Assembly (NCBI RefSeq): GCF_020164485.1
Contig: NZ_JAIQZA010000015.1
Span: 34,713-98,712 of the forward strand
DNA length: 64,000 bases
DNA from: Salegentibacter tibetensis
Lineage (GTDB): Bacteria; Bacteroidota; Bacteroidia; Flavobacteriales; Flavobacteriaceae
Reading direction: 5' to 3'
This document shows, piece by piece, positions 9,584 through 20,830 of this stretch. Below the pieces are notes generated by a model. It had not been told where the DNA came from, did no database searches, and saw nothing but the letters and a program-made list of their open reading frames with translations. The translations under genes and the position numbers were made by a program. The first letter of the stretch is position 1; every line of letters starts with the position of its first letter.

Positions 9584-9756
9584 GCGAAGTGAAAATCACC
9601 AATAAGAGTTCACAAATCGTCAACAGAATAAGGGTTAATTGGTTGAAGTCCTTTAAAATAAAGTCTCTAAAAAGAATGTTCGATTCTTGGCGAGGTCACA
9701 ATATATCGAGAGTATTGAATCGCAATCACTTGTTTTTAAAGAGGTTGCGTTTTTTA
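9584..9756 (+). ncRNA. Candidate small RNA of about 170 nt
   Basis: A promoter core at 9572 and a hairpin with T-run at 9721-9756 (stem CGCAAtC / GgTTGCG, then TTTTTT) bracket a stretch that also has the internal hairpin aagaat-gttcg-attctt near 9677-9693. A 67-codon ORF starts at 9577 but runs through the terminator to 9780 and has no recognisable domain, so an RNA is at least as likely. No Rfam-type structure was recognised. Confidence 0.3.
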
Positions 9757-9963
9757 TTTGGAGCTACTTGTGCTTTTTAGTCCACAATTAATTTTTTTAG
9801 CTATTTTCTGCGTGTTGGTCGCTTAGATTTGCTCTTGAGTTAAATTTCTATGTGATAATATCCAGGAGACTGCATAGGGTGTGAGTCCTTATTAAAAAGC
9901 CTTTAGGTTTATAATTTGTATGTAGAAATGAATCTTCTTTCAATAGTTTCTCAAATAAATAAC

Positions 9964-9987
9964 GGGGTACAGAATACCCCTTTTTTC
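9964..9987 (+). terminator. Rho-independent terminator
   Basis: Stem GGGGTA / TACCCC with loop CAGAA followed by TTTTTT on the plus strand. It has no obvious plus-strand gene in front (9757-9963 shows none), so it may end a readthrough or second small transcript. The rest of 9988-10079 is the 3' side of the kinase gene. Confidence 0.55.
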
Positions 9988-10079
9988 TCTTTGGTTGCAG
10001 TAGTCTTAAGCAAATCAGAGAAATAATATGTCCTGAAAGAAAGCAGGAGAATTTTAGTCCTTTTAAAATTTTAAACTAT

Positions 10080-11273
10080 TTATAGGAATTCTACAGGAAG
10101 TCGAACAGTAATTTTTGTTCCTGCTCCCGGAGTAGAAGAAGCCTCGAGTTTGCCTTCCATTTCTTCAACAAGGTCCATCACCAGCCGTAAACCAAAACCA
10201 AAACCCTTTTCTCCCTGTGTACCCTGTTCAGAGATTGCCTCTCCTGAGGTAAGATCGTTTAACTTGTCTTCAGACATTCCCCTGCCTGTATCCTTTACCA
10301 TGATAAGCAGTTCCTTTTCCTGATTATTTTCTTCAATGGTCAGAAACACAGATACAGTACCTTCTGGGGGGGTAAATTTGATTGCATTTGAAATAAGGTT
10401 ACCCGATACCGGTAAAAGATCTTTTTTAGGGAACATGGTAGATATGTCTTCGCTAAAATTGACCTCAAAATTTACTCCTTTGCTTTGTGCCTGTGGAATA
10501 TAAAGTGACCGTAATTTTTCTGCAAAAGTTAAGAGGTTGAACTTATACTTGTCTTTCTTTTGAGCCTCTAGAGCTTCCTGTAAGATATCTTCTGTAAGAT
10601 CCAGGACGCTTTTACCGCTATCGCTTACCAGGTTAAGAATTTCCCGCATTTCTCCAGTAGTATAGTTGTCTTCTTGAGCGAGATTGAGAAGCTGTACGAT
10701 CCCGCTTATTGGACCGCGTATATCGTGAGCCAGCCTTTGCTTTAATTGCTTTTCCTTATCTGCATTTCTCTCTGTTCGTCGTAGTTTAAGTTTTAGCTCC
10801 AGTCTTTTAATAATTTCTCGAGCTATTATATGGAGCTTTTTAATCTGATCTTCATTTAGCTCTTTGGTCTTACTACTTAAAACGCAGAGCGCGCCTACCG
10901 GAATACCGGTTTCCATTTTTAAGGGAATGCCGTAGTAATATTTTAAGCCGTTTTCCCCTTTCACGTAATCTTTATCCAAAAAACGAGAATCCTGATCCAG
11001 TCGGGATACCTCAAAAAATTCAGACTCCCGTAAAGTATAGGTGCAAACCGATTCTTCTCTTGGTATTGGATTGAAGGAGACATTACCGGAAACAGACCAT
11101 TGCATATGTGAATCCAGAAGATTTACCAAAGAAATATCAGTTTCTGAAATTGAGGCTGCCAGCTGGGTTAGATCTTCAAATTCCTCATGAAGTTTCTGGT
11201 AATCCAGATCAAGTTCTGCCAGATGTTTAACTCTTCTGTATTCTGTTGTATCTAAAATTTCTTCCATAATCAT
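10080..11273 (-). CDS. GAF-domain sensor histidine kinase
   Basis: 397 residues. N-terminal GAF domain (about 20-160; LTQLAASISETDISLVNLLD, YYGIPLKMETGIPVGALCVLS), a short coiled linker, HisKA with the phospho-acceptor in RLAHDIRGPISG, and HATPase_c with N box SGNLISNAIKFTPPEG, G1 DTGRGMS and G2 GFGFGLRLV, ending GTKITVRLP. No transmembrane helix, so it is a cytoplasmic kinase. The GAF type is that found with light or redox sensors in Bacteroidetes (phytochrome-like but lacking a visible bilin Cys context). No response regulator is adjacent, so the partner is unknown. Stands alone on the minus strand. Confidence 0.9.
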   Translation of the reverse strand: MIMEEILDTTEYRRVKHLAELDLDYQKLHEEFEDLTQLAASISETDISLVNLLDSHMQWSVSGNVSFNPIPREESVCTYTLRESEFFEVSRLDQDSRFLDKDYVKGENGLKYYYGIPLKMETGIPVGALCVLSSKTKELNEDQIKKLHIIAREIIKRLELKLKLRRTERNADKEKQLKQRLAHDIRGPISGIVQLLNLAQEDNYTTGEMREILNLVSDSGKSVLDLTEDILQEALEAQKKDKYKFNLLTFAEKLRSLYIPQAQSKGVNFEVNFSEDISTMFPKKDLLPVSGNLISNAIKFTPPEGTVSVFLTIEENNQEKELLIMVKDTGRGMSEDKLNDLTSGEAISEQGTQGEKGFGFGLRLVMDLVEEMEGKLEASSTPGAGTKITVRLPVEFL

Positions 11274-11539
11274 TTCTTCCTATTTTTAAATACTAAAACC
11301 TAAACTTCACAAAGACTTATTATTGCTATGAGACTTAAACAAAAATCGAACCCGAATGCAGTTCGATTAAGTATTATTTATTTGGTTGTAATAGTAATGA
11401 AAAATAAATGGTTAAACTAACCTTAACCAACTAATCAATTTAGGAATTTAAAGAACTTACAGCCGCTCGAAAAGTTAGGTTACGGTATTGGATATTAGAT
11501 CGAGTTAACCTCCTCCCAATAAAATTGTAATATTTAAAT

Positions 11540-11887
11540 GTAAATGATTCTGGTTTTTTATCTCCTCCCGATTTATTAACTGGTCGAAAGAAATATTCAC
11601 AAGAAAGACGAAAACCAGAAGTGAAAATAACCTGCAAAAAAATCAAAGAATAGTAATTACAAGTTTGCTATAGAAGACAATGGTATGGGTATTCCCAGTA
11701 GCAATAAAACAGGTTTTTATAATATTTAAACGTTTAGAAACTAATAAAAACATTCCAAATCTGGTATGGTTTAGCTATAGTTAAAAAAATAATTGAGCAG
11801 CATAATGGCACTATTAAACTTATCTCCAGGCCAGAAGAAGGCACAAAGTTTATATTTACCCTTCCAATCTCCGAAAATATAGGATAA
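11540..11887 (+). pseudogene. Histidine kinase ATPase-domain relic
   Basis: The plus strand holds scattered pieces of a HATPase_c domain: RRKPEVKITCKKIKE, then FAIEDNGMGIPSSN (G1 box), then AIVKKIIEQHNGTIKLISR followed by EGTKFIFTLP and a stop at 11885-11887. The pieces are in different frames with stops between them, and no HisKA part is visible upstream. Clearly a decayed C-terminus of a sensor kinase. The surrounding 11274-12004 contains no intact gene. Confidence 0.65.
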
Positions 11888-12004
11888 TTGGAGATAATCA
11901 CCACCATAAATCATACTTTAATTGACGACAATGACGGTGATAACTTGATTGTTTCAATATATTTTGATTATTAATAATTATCAGAAATTTCCCCAAAATA
12001 ATTA

Positions 12005-12012
12005 TAGCTTTG
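12005..12012 (+). promoter_or_regulatory. Promoter core (TAGCTTTG) ahead of the TPP riboswitch
   Basis: Exact TAnnTTTG match; transcription would start a few bases before the first riboswitch stem at about 12023. Confidence 0.6.
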
Positions 12013-12022
12013 TACTTGAAAT

Positions 12023-12106
12023 GGGGTGCTTGCCATAAGGCAGGCTGAGATGATACCCGGGAGTTTTTTACTCTGAACCTGATCCGGATAATGCCGGCGT
12101 AGGGAT
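12023..12106 (+). promoter_or_regulatory. TPP riboswitch (thi-box)
   Basis: All conserved blocks are present in order: GGGGTGC (P1/P2), GGCTGAGATGATACCC (pyrimidine-binding helix with CTGAGA), a variable stem, GAACCTGATCCGGATAATGCCGGCG (pyrophosphate-binding helices) and TAGGGA closing P1. It lies 75 bp upstream of the transporter at 12181, so thiamine pyrophosphate should repress that operon. An expression platform hairpin is not obvious (translational control likely). Confidence 0.95.
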
Positions 12107-12180
12107 TTCTAAGCTGAGGTTACATTCCTGCAATCTTCAGTTACTTCATCTCCTCATTTCATTGGTTAAAAACGAGAACA

Positions 12181-12786
12181 ATGATAGAGGATTTCTTTAC
12201 ACACCTTACCTGGTTGCAAGCCGTGGGGACTACTTTTGGAGTGGTGCAGGTATTATTGGCGAGAAAAAATAATATTCATAATTATTTATTCGGGATTGCC
12301 GCTATTCTTATAAGCCTTTGGGTGCTTTACCAGTCAAAATTATATGCCGATATTATTTTGAACCTCTATTATCTGGTGATGAGTATTTATGGCTGGTTTT
12401 ACTGGAGGTATGGCAGGCAAGAAGAAGAAACCCCAATTTCTTACTCAAGCAAATCTGAACATCTAAAAGCCATTGCAATTGTTTTAGTGTGTTTTACAGC
12501 AATGAGCTACTGGTTGCGGTTTCATACCAATTCTGATGTTCCGTTTTGGGATGCCGGTGTTAGTGGATTCGCCTGGGCCGGGATGTGGCTTATGGCTAAA
12601 AGAAAAATGGAGAACTGGATTTTTCTAAATATCAGTAATACCATTGCTATTCCTTTACTTATTTACAAAGAACTATACATATATGCCGGATTAACAGTTT
12701 TCCTTTTTATAGTTGGAACTTCGGGATATTTTAAATGGCGAAAAATTGTTAGGAATGAAAGAAGACAACAAGTTGCAAGAGCTTAG
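12181..12786 (+). CDS. pnuC: PnuC-family transporter, probably thiamine (PnuT-type)
   Basis: 201 residues with seven predicted transmembrane helices and the family's signature region WFYWRYGRQ after helix 3 and aromatic-rich helices (WLRFHTNSDVPFWDAG). PnuC proteins import nicotinamide riboside, while PnuT variants import thiamine by facilitated diffusion and trapping. The TPP riboswitch directly upstream argues for thiamine; this is inference from context. The last 32 bases overlap the next gene. Confidence 0.88.
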   Translation: MIEDFFTHLTWLQAVGTTFGVVQVLLARKNNIHNYLFGIAAILISLWVLYQSKLYADIILNLYYLVMSIYGWFYWRYGRQEEETPISYSSKSEHLKAIAIVLVCFTAMSYWLRFHTNSDVPFWDAGVSGFAWAGMWLMAKRKMENWIFLNISNTIAIPLLIYKELYIYAGLTVFLFIVGTSGYFKWRKIVRNERRQQVARA

Positions 12787-13768
12787 AAAATTATGTTTGG
12801 GCGTAAATATATTTCCTGAAAAAGTTTTAACCTTGATCGAAGATGAAAACCTCTGGAACCTATGGGTGCCTAAAAAGTATGGGGGATTAGAATTCTCCCT
12901 TACTGAAGGACTTGCAAAACTCAAGGAATTGGCCAGAATTGATGGCAGCCTGGGGTGGACGGTAACTTTATGCAGTGGTGCTAATTACTTTATAGGAAAC
13001 CTGAAACCTGAAACGGCAAGGGAGGTTTTTCATAATTCAAAAGTTACAATTTTAGGGGGTAGTGGGGGAGTATTTGGAACAGCCGAGAAACTAGGCGATA
13101 ATTATAAAATTTCCGGAATCTGGCGTTATGCCACAGGTGCTCCCTACTTAAGTCATTTTACACTGAATGCTGAAATTCACGAAAATGGTAAAACTTTATT
13201 AAATGAAGATGGATCGCCAAAAGTACGCTCGTTTGTATTGCCTAAAAAAGATGTCAGGGTTATTGAAGACTGGAATACGATGGGTTTAAAAGCTTCGGTT
13301 ACCCATTCTTTTGAAGTAAAAGAAGTACTGGTTCCTAAGCGTTTTAGTTTTATCTACAATGAATTTTATCAACCACAGGATATTTTTAAAATTCCATTTT
13401 CAGTATTTGCCGATCTCACACTTTGGGTTAATTATATTGGTATGGCCAAGCATTTTTTGGTGGAAGCTCGTTCTGTCAAATCGGTAGATGCTTTAAGAAA
13501 CTTAGAAGAAAACCTCAATTTTCACAACCGACAAATCAGTCGATATTCAGAAGATATTGAAGCAAAAATTGCGAATCAAGAAAGCATTACTACGGATTTT
13601 ATAGAAGAAATTCATATTTCAGCTTCAAATTCAGTGAAAAATATCTCCCGAAATATTATTGAAGCTTATCCCTATGTAGGCATAAAGGCAAGCCAGGAAA
13701 ACCATCCCTTAAATCAGGTTTTTCGCGATTATTTTACCGCGACACAGCACTATATTTTTACGAAATAA
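12755..13768 (+). CDS. Acyl-CoA-dehydrogenase-like flavoprotein
   Basis: About 337 residues from the ATG at 12755 (preceded by AGGA; a TTG at 12713 is also open). N-terminal helical region, then IDGSLGWTVTLCSGAN, a beta-domain (GGSGGVFGTAEKLGDNYKISG, VIEDWNTMGLKASVTHSFEV), and a helical C-terminal half. This matches the acyl-CoA dehydrogenase / DszC-HpaB-like monooxygenase superfamily, with a degenerate C-terminal domain and no visible catalytic Glu. It overlaps pnuC and is therefore under the TPP riboswitch. Its role in thiamine or salvage metabolism is unknown; the association may be lineage-specific. Confidence 0.7.
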   Translation: MKEDNKLQELRKLCLGVNIFPEKVLTLIEDENLWNLWVPKKYGGLEFSLTEGLAKLKELARIDGSLGWTVTLCSGANYFIGNLKPETAREVFHNSKVTILGGSGGVFGTAEKLGDNYKISGIWRYATGAPYLSHFTLNAEIHENGKTLLNEDGSPKVRSFVLPKKDVRVIEDWNTMGLKASVTHSFEVKEVLVPKRFSFIYNEFYQPQDIFKIPFSVFADLTLWVNYIGMAKHFLVEARSVKSVDALRNLEENLNFHNRQISRYSEDIEAKIANQESITTDFIEEIHISASNSVKNISRNIIEAYPYVGIKASQENHPLNQVFRDYFTATQHYIFTK

Positions 13769-13913
13769 AGCTGCTGATTGGGAGTGAAATTAAGTTTTGT
13801 ATTTGCTTCGGAATAAAGTTAAGATTTCAGAGATATTCATCTGTTTAGTGGTAGAAAATGATTATCATGTCACTAGCGATAAATTATTTATTACAACCGA
13901 ATAAAAAATTAAG

Positions 13914-14591
13914 ATGAAATATAAAATAAACATAGAGGAAGTCCACAATGTAGACGAAATTAAGGAGTATTGGACGAATGAAGATTACATTCAATTGCTG
14001 AAAAAATTCGATTTTCCAGATGCGGAAGAATCTGATTCTGAAAACTTAAGAGAATTATTATTTATGGCCATATCAGATTTTGAACCTGGTGAAGCGGCTA
14101 AATTGGTTTTAGATTACAAGCTGGGCGAGGAATTGTCTGAAGGACAAATTGAACAGATTTCTAACGATATGTTGACAGACACGGTTTGTGAGGAATATCC
14201 CGAAATGGAATTACAATCCAGATTATTCCACGTGAATCAATTGCTTTTTAAAGCTTACAATGGGAAATTCCCAAGCTCTAGTGCCACCATTATTCATTTT
14301 ACGATTACTCCTTCAAATACAGATGCCGATTCCGACCTAAGCAAAGCAACGCTGCTGAGGTTATTGAATGATGGCCTTTCAGACAGAAATATCGTTAAAA
14401 GATTATTTGAAGAGCAAATGAATGGCAATGCTGAATTTCCGGAGGCAGAAAATATTATCTGGGATTTACAAATTTCAGAAAATAAGCATTTTAAAATAAC
14501 CACTTCAGGAAATCTCATAAAAAAAGATGAGGTAATAGCTTCAGAATGGGAAAAGGAAATAGAAGAAACTGCGGATGATTCAGATAAATAA
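13914..14591 (+). CDS. Conserved hypothetical protein (225 aa)
   Basis: Acidic cytoplasmic protein without signal peptide or membrane segment. N-terminal half is helical (EYWTNEDYIQLLKKFDF), a central segment has beta pattern (SATIIHFTITPSN), and the C-terminus is charged. I do not recognise a domain. Monocistronic with a terminator 30 bp downstream. Confidence 0.65.
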   Translation: MKYKINIEEVHNVDEIKEYWTNEDYIQLLKKFDFPDAEESDSENLRELLFMAISDFEPGEAAKLVLDYKLGEELSEGQIEQISNDMLTDTVCEEYPEMELQSRLFHVNQLLFKAYNGKFPSSSATIIHFTITPSNTDADSDLSKATLLRLLNDGLSDRNIVKRLFEEQMNGNAEFPEAENIIWDLQISENKHFKITTSGNLIKKDEVIASEWEKEIEETADDSDK

Positions 14592-14617
14592 ACTGAATTG
14601 AAAAGCTAGAGAGAATA

Positions 14618-14649
14618 AAAAATGCTGCTTATTACTGGGCGGCATTTTT
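14618..14649 (+). terminator. Terminator after the 225-aa gene
   Basis: AATGCTGC paired with GCGGCATT (one G-U) around an 10-nt loop, followed by TTTTTC. Confidence 0.6.
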
Positions 14650-14657
14650 CTTTAAAT

Positions 14658-14744
14658 CCCTCATTGAGGGTTTAATTCTCCGAGGCTTGCCTCGAATTTT
14701 TTAAAAGTATTTTCCAATGCATACCTCGTGGACTTGCCCCGAGG
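14658..14744. repeat. Cluster of short palindromes
   Basis: Three separate palindromes in the gene-free stretch 14650-14914: ccctcattgaggg (14658), cgaggcttgcctcg (14681) and cctcg...cgagg (14724-14744). A similar cluster with 'gcctgcccga/tcaggcgggc' lies at 41531-41600. They resemble bacterial REP/BIME-like intergenic palindromes. Confidence 0.4.
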
Positions 14745-14914
14745 TTTTTGATTTTCGTTTATATTTATTTTCTCTAAGTGCTAATAGTTCATCATTTTAG
14801 CGGGGAGACTCCAGTTTCTACTCATTAATGCTCTGGAATGCTAAATAAATAAGATTTTGGTTTTGAAGTTTAGATGAGTAACTTTCTTTTCCGACACAAT
14901 TTCAATCGATTATT

Positions 14915-16006
14915 ATGAAAAAAGTTTGCACATTATTTCTTTTCAGTCTGTTTGTTACTCAAAGTTTTTCCCAGGAAAAAATAAAGCTGGCGGTGGCGGG
15001 CTTAACTCACGGTCACGTGAATTGGATTTTTAACCGGGAGGATAAGAACGATATTGAAATTGTAGGCATTTATGAAAGTAATAAAGAGCTCATCAAAAAA
15101 TACAGGGATAGGTATGATCTGGATGAGGATCTCTTTTATACCGATTTTGAAGAAATGCTCGATGCTGTAAAACCTGAAGCCGTTTCCGCTTTTGGTGCAA
15201 ATAATGAGCATCTTAAGGTGGTAAAAGCTTGTGCGCCAAGAAAGATTCATGTAATGCTTGAAAAACCACTGGCAACAACTATAAAAGATGCCAGGGAAAT
15301 CGAAAAGCTGGCCAAAAAACACTCCATTCACGTGCTTACTAACTACGAAACTTCCTGGTATTCGAGTAATCAGTATATAAAAGATTTAGCTGAAGCAGGC
15401 GAACTTGGAGATATTAGAAAAGTAATGGTAAATTCCGGGCATCAGGGGCCAAAAGAAATTGGGGTTAGTGAGGAGTTTCTGGAAATTCTGGTAGATCCCG
15501 AAAAGAATGGCGCAGGAGCTTTAATGGATTTTGGATGCTACGGCGCCAATTTAATGACCTGGTTATTGGATGGAGAAAAACCAATTTCGGTTACTGCGGT
15601 AACGAATCAGAATAAACCTGAGATTTATAAGGAAGTCGATGATGAAGCCACGATTATTCTTCAGTATGAAAAAGCACAGTGTGTGATCCAGGCCTCCTGG
15701 GACTGGACTTTTTCGCGAAAAGATATGGAAGTTTATGGAACCAAAGCTTACGCTATTGCCAGCGATGCTAAAACTATTAAAATGCGCGCTAGCGAAAGTG
15801 AAATAGAACAAATCCTCAAATTAGATACACGTGAAGATCCTTACGACGATCCTTTTTCCTATTTGGCGGCAGTGGTTAATGAGGAAATAGAAGTAGGAGA
15901 TTTTGACCTGTACAGTCTTCCATTGAATCTTGTTGTTGTAGAAATTTTAGAAAAAGCAAAAGAATCGGCCAGAAAAGGAAAAACAATATATTTTAAGGAT
16001 AATTAA
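14915..16006 (+). CDS. Gfo/Idh/MocA family oxidoreductase, secreted
   Basis: 363 residues with an N-terminal signal peptide (MKKVCTLFLFSLFVTQSFSQ). The Rossmann start is KLAVAGLTHGHVNWIF, a variation of G-x-G-x-x-G in which the second glycine is replaced by Thr-His, then the typical AFGANNEHLKVVKA and MLEKPLATT (EKP motif, Lys as catalytic base). C-terminal beta-domain follows. NAD(P)-dependent sugar oxidoreductase; a periplasmic one must carry tightly bound cofactor. Standalone; terminator follows at 16027. Confidence 0.85.
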   Translation: MKKVCTLFLFSLFVTQSFSQEKIKLAVAGLTHGHVNWIFNREDKNDIEIVGIYESNKELIKKYRDRYDLDEDLFYTDFEEMLDAVKPEAVSAFGANNEHLKVVKACAPRKIHVMLEKPLATTIKDAREIEKLAKKHSIHVLTNYETSWYSSNQYIKDLAEAGELGDIRKVMVNSGHQGPKEIGVSEEFLEILVDPEKNGAGALMDFGCYGANLMTWLLDGEKPISVTAVTNQNKPEIYKEVDDEATIILQYEKAQCVIQASWDWTFSRKDMEVYGTKAYAIASDAKTIKMRASESEIEQILKLDTREDPYDDPFSYLAAVVNEEIEVGDFDLYSLPLNLVVVEILEKAKESARKGKTIYFKDN

Positions 16007-16026
16007 TTTCTTAAAAATTCGCATAA

Positions 16027-16067
16027 AAAAAGGGGGTTTGACTTTTATTTCAGAATTGCCCCCTTTT
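16027..16067 (+). terminator. Terminator after the Gfo/Idh/MocA gene
   Basis: AAAAGGGGG and CCCCCTTTT pair across a 25-nt loop; T-run follows. Confidence 0.6.
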
Positions 16068-16243
16068 CTATTCCCAATTTTCAACTCAAAAATACATCAG
16101 TTAAGCAGTACTTAGGTTAATTGAAAGTCAAGTAAATACTAAGCTTATATTACCTGGAAGTTTACTTCTTCAACTTAACATTCAATTAAAGATCAAGGCT
16201 TAAGGTTTAATTTTTAAATAACTTATTCCGAAATGTTTGCATC

Positions 16244-16251
16244 TAATTTTG
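16244..16251 (+). promoter_or_regulatory. Promoter core (TAATTTTG)
   Basis: Exact TAnnTTTG match 25 bp before the 87-residue gene at 16276. Confidence 0.45.
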
Positions 16252-16275
16252 CTGAAAATAATAGCAAAAAATTAG

Positions 16276-16539
16276 GTGATGAATTCAAACGAAAAGAACA
16301 ATTTAGCTTTAGAAACTCTAAAGTTTCCGGTTAGTTACGATAGCAGGCAACAAACAATTTGGGATGCCAAAGGAATGATGGTTTGCGATATTCGCGGCTG
16401 GGGGAAAATCCAGTTTATGAACAAATCTGAAGATCGGCAAGACGCAATAGGTGAGCTTATCACGAATTTACTCAACAAGTATCATCGTAACGAAAATGCC
16501 AAAATAGACGAGGAGCTTTTTAGAATGCTGGCTTCCTAG
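16276..16539 (+). CDS. Small conserved hypothetical protein (87 aa)
   Basis: No signal peptide. The central segment 'TIWDAKGMMVCDIRGWGKIQFM' reads as three beta strands and the C-terminus as two helices ending in RMLAS. The 'D-x-x-G-x-x-V-C-D-I-R-G-W-G' pattern recurs in small phage- and plasmid-related Bacteroidetes proteins, but I cannot name a family. A promoter core lies upstream. Confidence 0.6.
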   Translation: MMNSNEKNNLALETLKFPVSYDSRQQTIWDAKGMMVCDIRGWGKIQFMNKSEDRQDAIGELITNLLNKYHRNENAKIDEELFRMLAS

Positions 16540-16545
16540 ATATAA

Positions 16546-18786
<2,241 letters not shown>

Positions 18787-18836
18787 TTTTTAAAATGTAT
18801 AATGTAGATTGTATACTGTAAAAAACTTGAGAATTT

Positions 18837-18873
18837 GAACCCCTCGTCAATTTGGCGGGGGGTTCCTTTTTTA
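18837..18873 (+). terminator. Terminator after GH97
   Basis: GAACCCCtCG pairs with CGgGGGGTTC around TCAATTTGG, followed by TTTTTT. Strong stem. Confidence 0.75.
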
Positions 18874-19020
18874 ACCAATCTTCATTTTAAGGGTTTTCAA
18901 TTAGAAACCTTTATTTTATATAAATTCCAGAAATAATTTATAGTTTTAAGCAGTGCCCATCAATAACCTACTTTAAATGGAATATTATTATTGAATATTA
19001 ATAACCAAAACACAAATCGT

Positions 19021-19392
19021 ATGAAATTAGGGGCATTTTCAGTAAGTCTGAGCGTTAAAGATCTAAGGGCTTCAAAGACATTTTATAAAAAACTGGGCTT
19101 TCAGGTTTTTGCCGGCGATTTTGATAAGAATTATTTTATTATGAAGAATGAAGACTGCCTAATCGGTTTATTTCAGGGTATGTTCGAGAATAATATTCTC
19201 ACCTTCAATCCCGGCTGGGACGCGAAAGCCAGGAAACTGGAGGAGTTTGATGATGTGAGGGAAATTCAAAAGCAACTAAAAATGGAAGGAGTAAGCTTTG
19301 AAAGTGAAGCCGATGAAAGCACATCAGGTCCGGCTAGTTTTATAGTATTAGATCCAGATGGTAATGCGATTTTGGTAGACCAGCACGTATAA
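19021..19392 (+). CDS. VOC family (glyoxalase/bleomycin-resistance) protein
   Basis: 123 residues from the ATG at 19021 (an upstream in-frame TTG at 18991 is weaker). Typical beta-alpha-beta-beta-beta modules: FSVSLSVKDLRASKTFYKKLGF and, at the end, SFIVLDPDGNAILVDQH. Metal ligands are only partly kept (His at position one is replaced), so a lyase or dioxygenase reaction cannot be assigned. Eleven bases separate it from the next gene. Confidence 0.85.
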   Translation: MKLGAFSVSLSVKDLRASKTFYKKLGFQVFAGDFDKNYFIMKNEDCLIGLFQGMFENNILTFNPGWDAKARKLEEFDDVREIQKQLKMEGVSFESEADESTSGPASFIVLDPDGNAILVDQHV

Positions 19393-19402
19393 ATTCTATA
19401 AT

Positions 19403-20770
19403 TTGAACCTGAGCCAATTCATTGAAAATACCTTTAAAAAACTTATTCCGGCGCCCTTTACTTTAGCGGTGTTACTTACCCTGATTACACTTTTTATCGC
19501 ATTTTTCTTTACCGGGGAAACCAATACCACTTCGGCAATTAAAATCCTCGATTTCTGGCAAACCGGGATGTGGGATCCTGCCCTCATCGTCTTTATGGTG
19601 CAAATGATGCTGATTTTAGTATTGGGGCATGTCTTAGTGCTCAGTAAACCTGTTTCCTGGCTTACGAGTCAGTTAACCAAAATTGTGACCGGAAATGCAA
19701 GCGCAGTGATTATCGTTTCGGTTTCTACAATGCTGGTTGCGTTTTTTAATTGGGGCTTGGGTTTGATCTTTGGGGCGATTATGGCCAGGAAAGTAGCTGA
19801 AGCAGCTTCCAGTAGAGGGTTCAAAATTAATTATCCCTTAATTGGTGCCGCCGGCTATGTGGGTTTAATGGTATGGCACGGTGGGATGAGCGGCAGTGCA
19901 CCACTAAAAGCGGCAGAAGATGGGCATTTAGCGAGTTTGTTCCCCGGCGCAGATTCTGAATTTCTTTCGCAGTTACCTAGCAGCTTGCCCACAGCAAGCA
20001 CTATTTTTTCTCAATGGAATTTATTGATCTTCACGACCTTATTAGTGTTAATTCCGCTTACGCTCTATCTCCTTTCAAGAATTAGCGAAACGAAAACGGT
20101 GAAAATTGAATCGGAAACAAAATCAGATCAACTTACAAAAATCACCGGGGCCGAAAAATTAGACCATTCAAAATGGCTAAGATTTGCATTCGGGTTTTTA
20201 TTGCTCGCAGCCTTTTTTGCAAGTTATTCCGAAGAACTTTTAATTGGAAACTTAACCCCGAATATGCTGAATTTCCTAATGCTCTGCCTTTGCATCTTAC
20301 TGCACTCATCTTTCGCTTCATTTTTAAAAGCCTTGCAGGAAGCCATTGGGGGAGCAGCGGCGATTTTAATCCAGTTTCCGTTGTATTTCGGGATTATGGG
20401 CGTAATGCGTGAAACCGGTCTGGTGGGGGATATTTCAGGCTTTTTTGTCAGTATCGCGACAGATGTAAGTCTCCCGGTTTACAGTTTTTTTAGCGCTGGT
20501 TTAGTGAATATTTTTGTGCCCAGCGGGGGAGGCCAGTGGGCGGTGCAGGGCCCCATAATTCTGGAAAGCGCTTTAAAACTTGGGGTGCCGCTTAATAAAG
20601 CAGTCATGGCACTGGCCTATGGCGACCAAATCACCAATATGTTGCAGCCATTCTGGGCTTTGCCCTTACTTGCTATTACAAAACTAAAGGCCCGGGAAAT
20701 TCTTCCTTATACTTTGGTGATGATGTTGGTAGGAACGCTGGTTTATATTACCGGATTATTACTGGTGTAA
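19403..20770 (+). CDS. AtoE-type short-chain fatty acid transporter
   Basis: 455 residues, about eleven transmembrane helices, starting at TTG (no nearer ATG). Signature stretches of the AtoE/SCFA_trans family (PF02667): ENTFKKLIPAPFTLAVLLTL, NWGLGLIFGAI, GYVGLMVWHGGMSGSAPL and FVPSGGGQWAVQGPI. Imports short-chain fatty acids, or related C4 acids, by cation symport in the inner membrane. Its place between sugar genes is unexplained. Confidence 0.88.
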   Translation: MNLSQFIENTFKKLIPAPFTLAVLLTLITLFIAFFFTGETNTTSAIKILDFWQTGMWDPALIVFMVQMMLILVLGHVLVLSKPVSWLTSQLTKIVTGNASAVIIVSVSTMLVAFFNWGLGLIFGAIMARKVAEAASSRGFKINYPLIGAAGYVGLMVWHGGMSGSAPLKAAEDGHLASLFPGADSEFLSQLPSSLPTASTIFSQWNLLIFTTLLVLIPLTLYLLSRISETKTVKIESETKSDQLTKITGAEKLDHSKWLRFAFGFLLLAAFFASYSEELLIGNLTPNMLNFLMLCLCILLHSSFASFLKALQEAIGGAAAILIQFPLYFGIMGVMRETGLVGDISGFFVSIATDVSLPVYSFFSAGLVNIFVPSGGGQWAVQGPIILESALKLGVPLNKAVMALAYGDQITNMLQPFWALPLLAITKLKAREILPYTLVMMLVGTLVYITGLLLV

Positions 20771-20830
20771 GATTTTCACCAATTTTTTTTTCTGACTTAC
20801 GACTAAACTAAAGTTTTGTAAATTTCAGCT

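Noticed and set aside
9677..9702. tRNA-like 3' end (TTCGATTC followed by GAGGTCAC)
   Set aside because: No matching T-stem 5' half, no anticodon arm or 5' acceptor; likely coincidence.
11440..11646. 68-residue minus-strand ORF
   Set aside because: Shadow of the histidine kinase relic on the plus strand.
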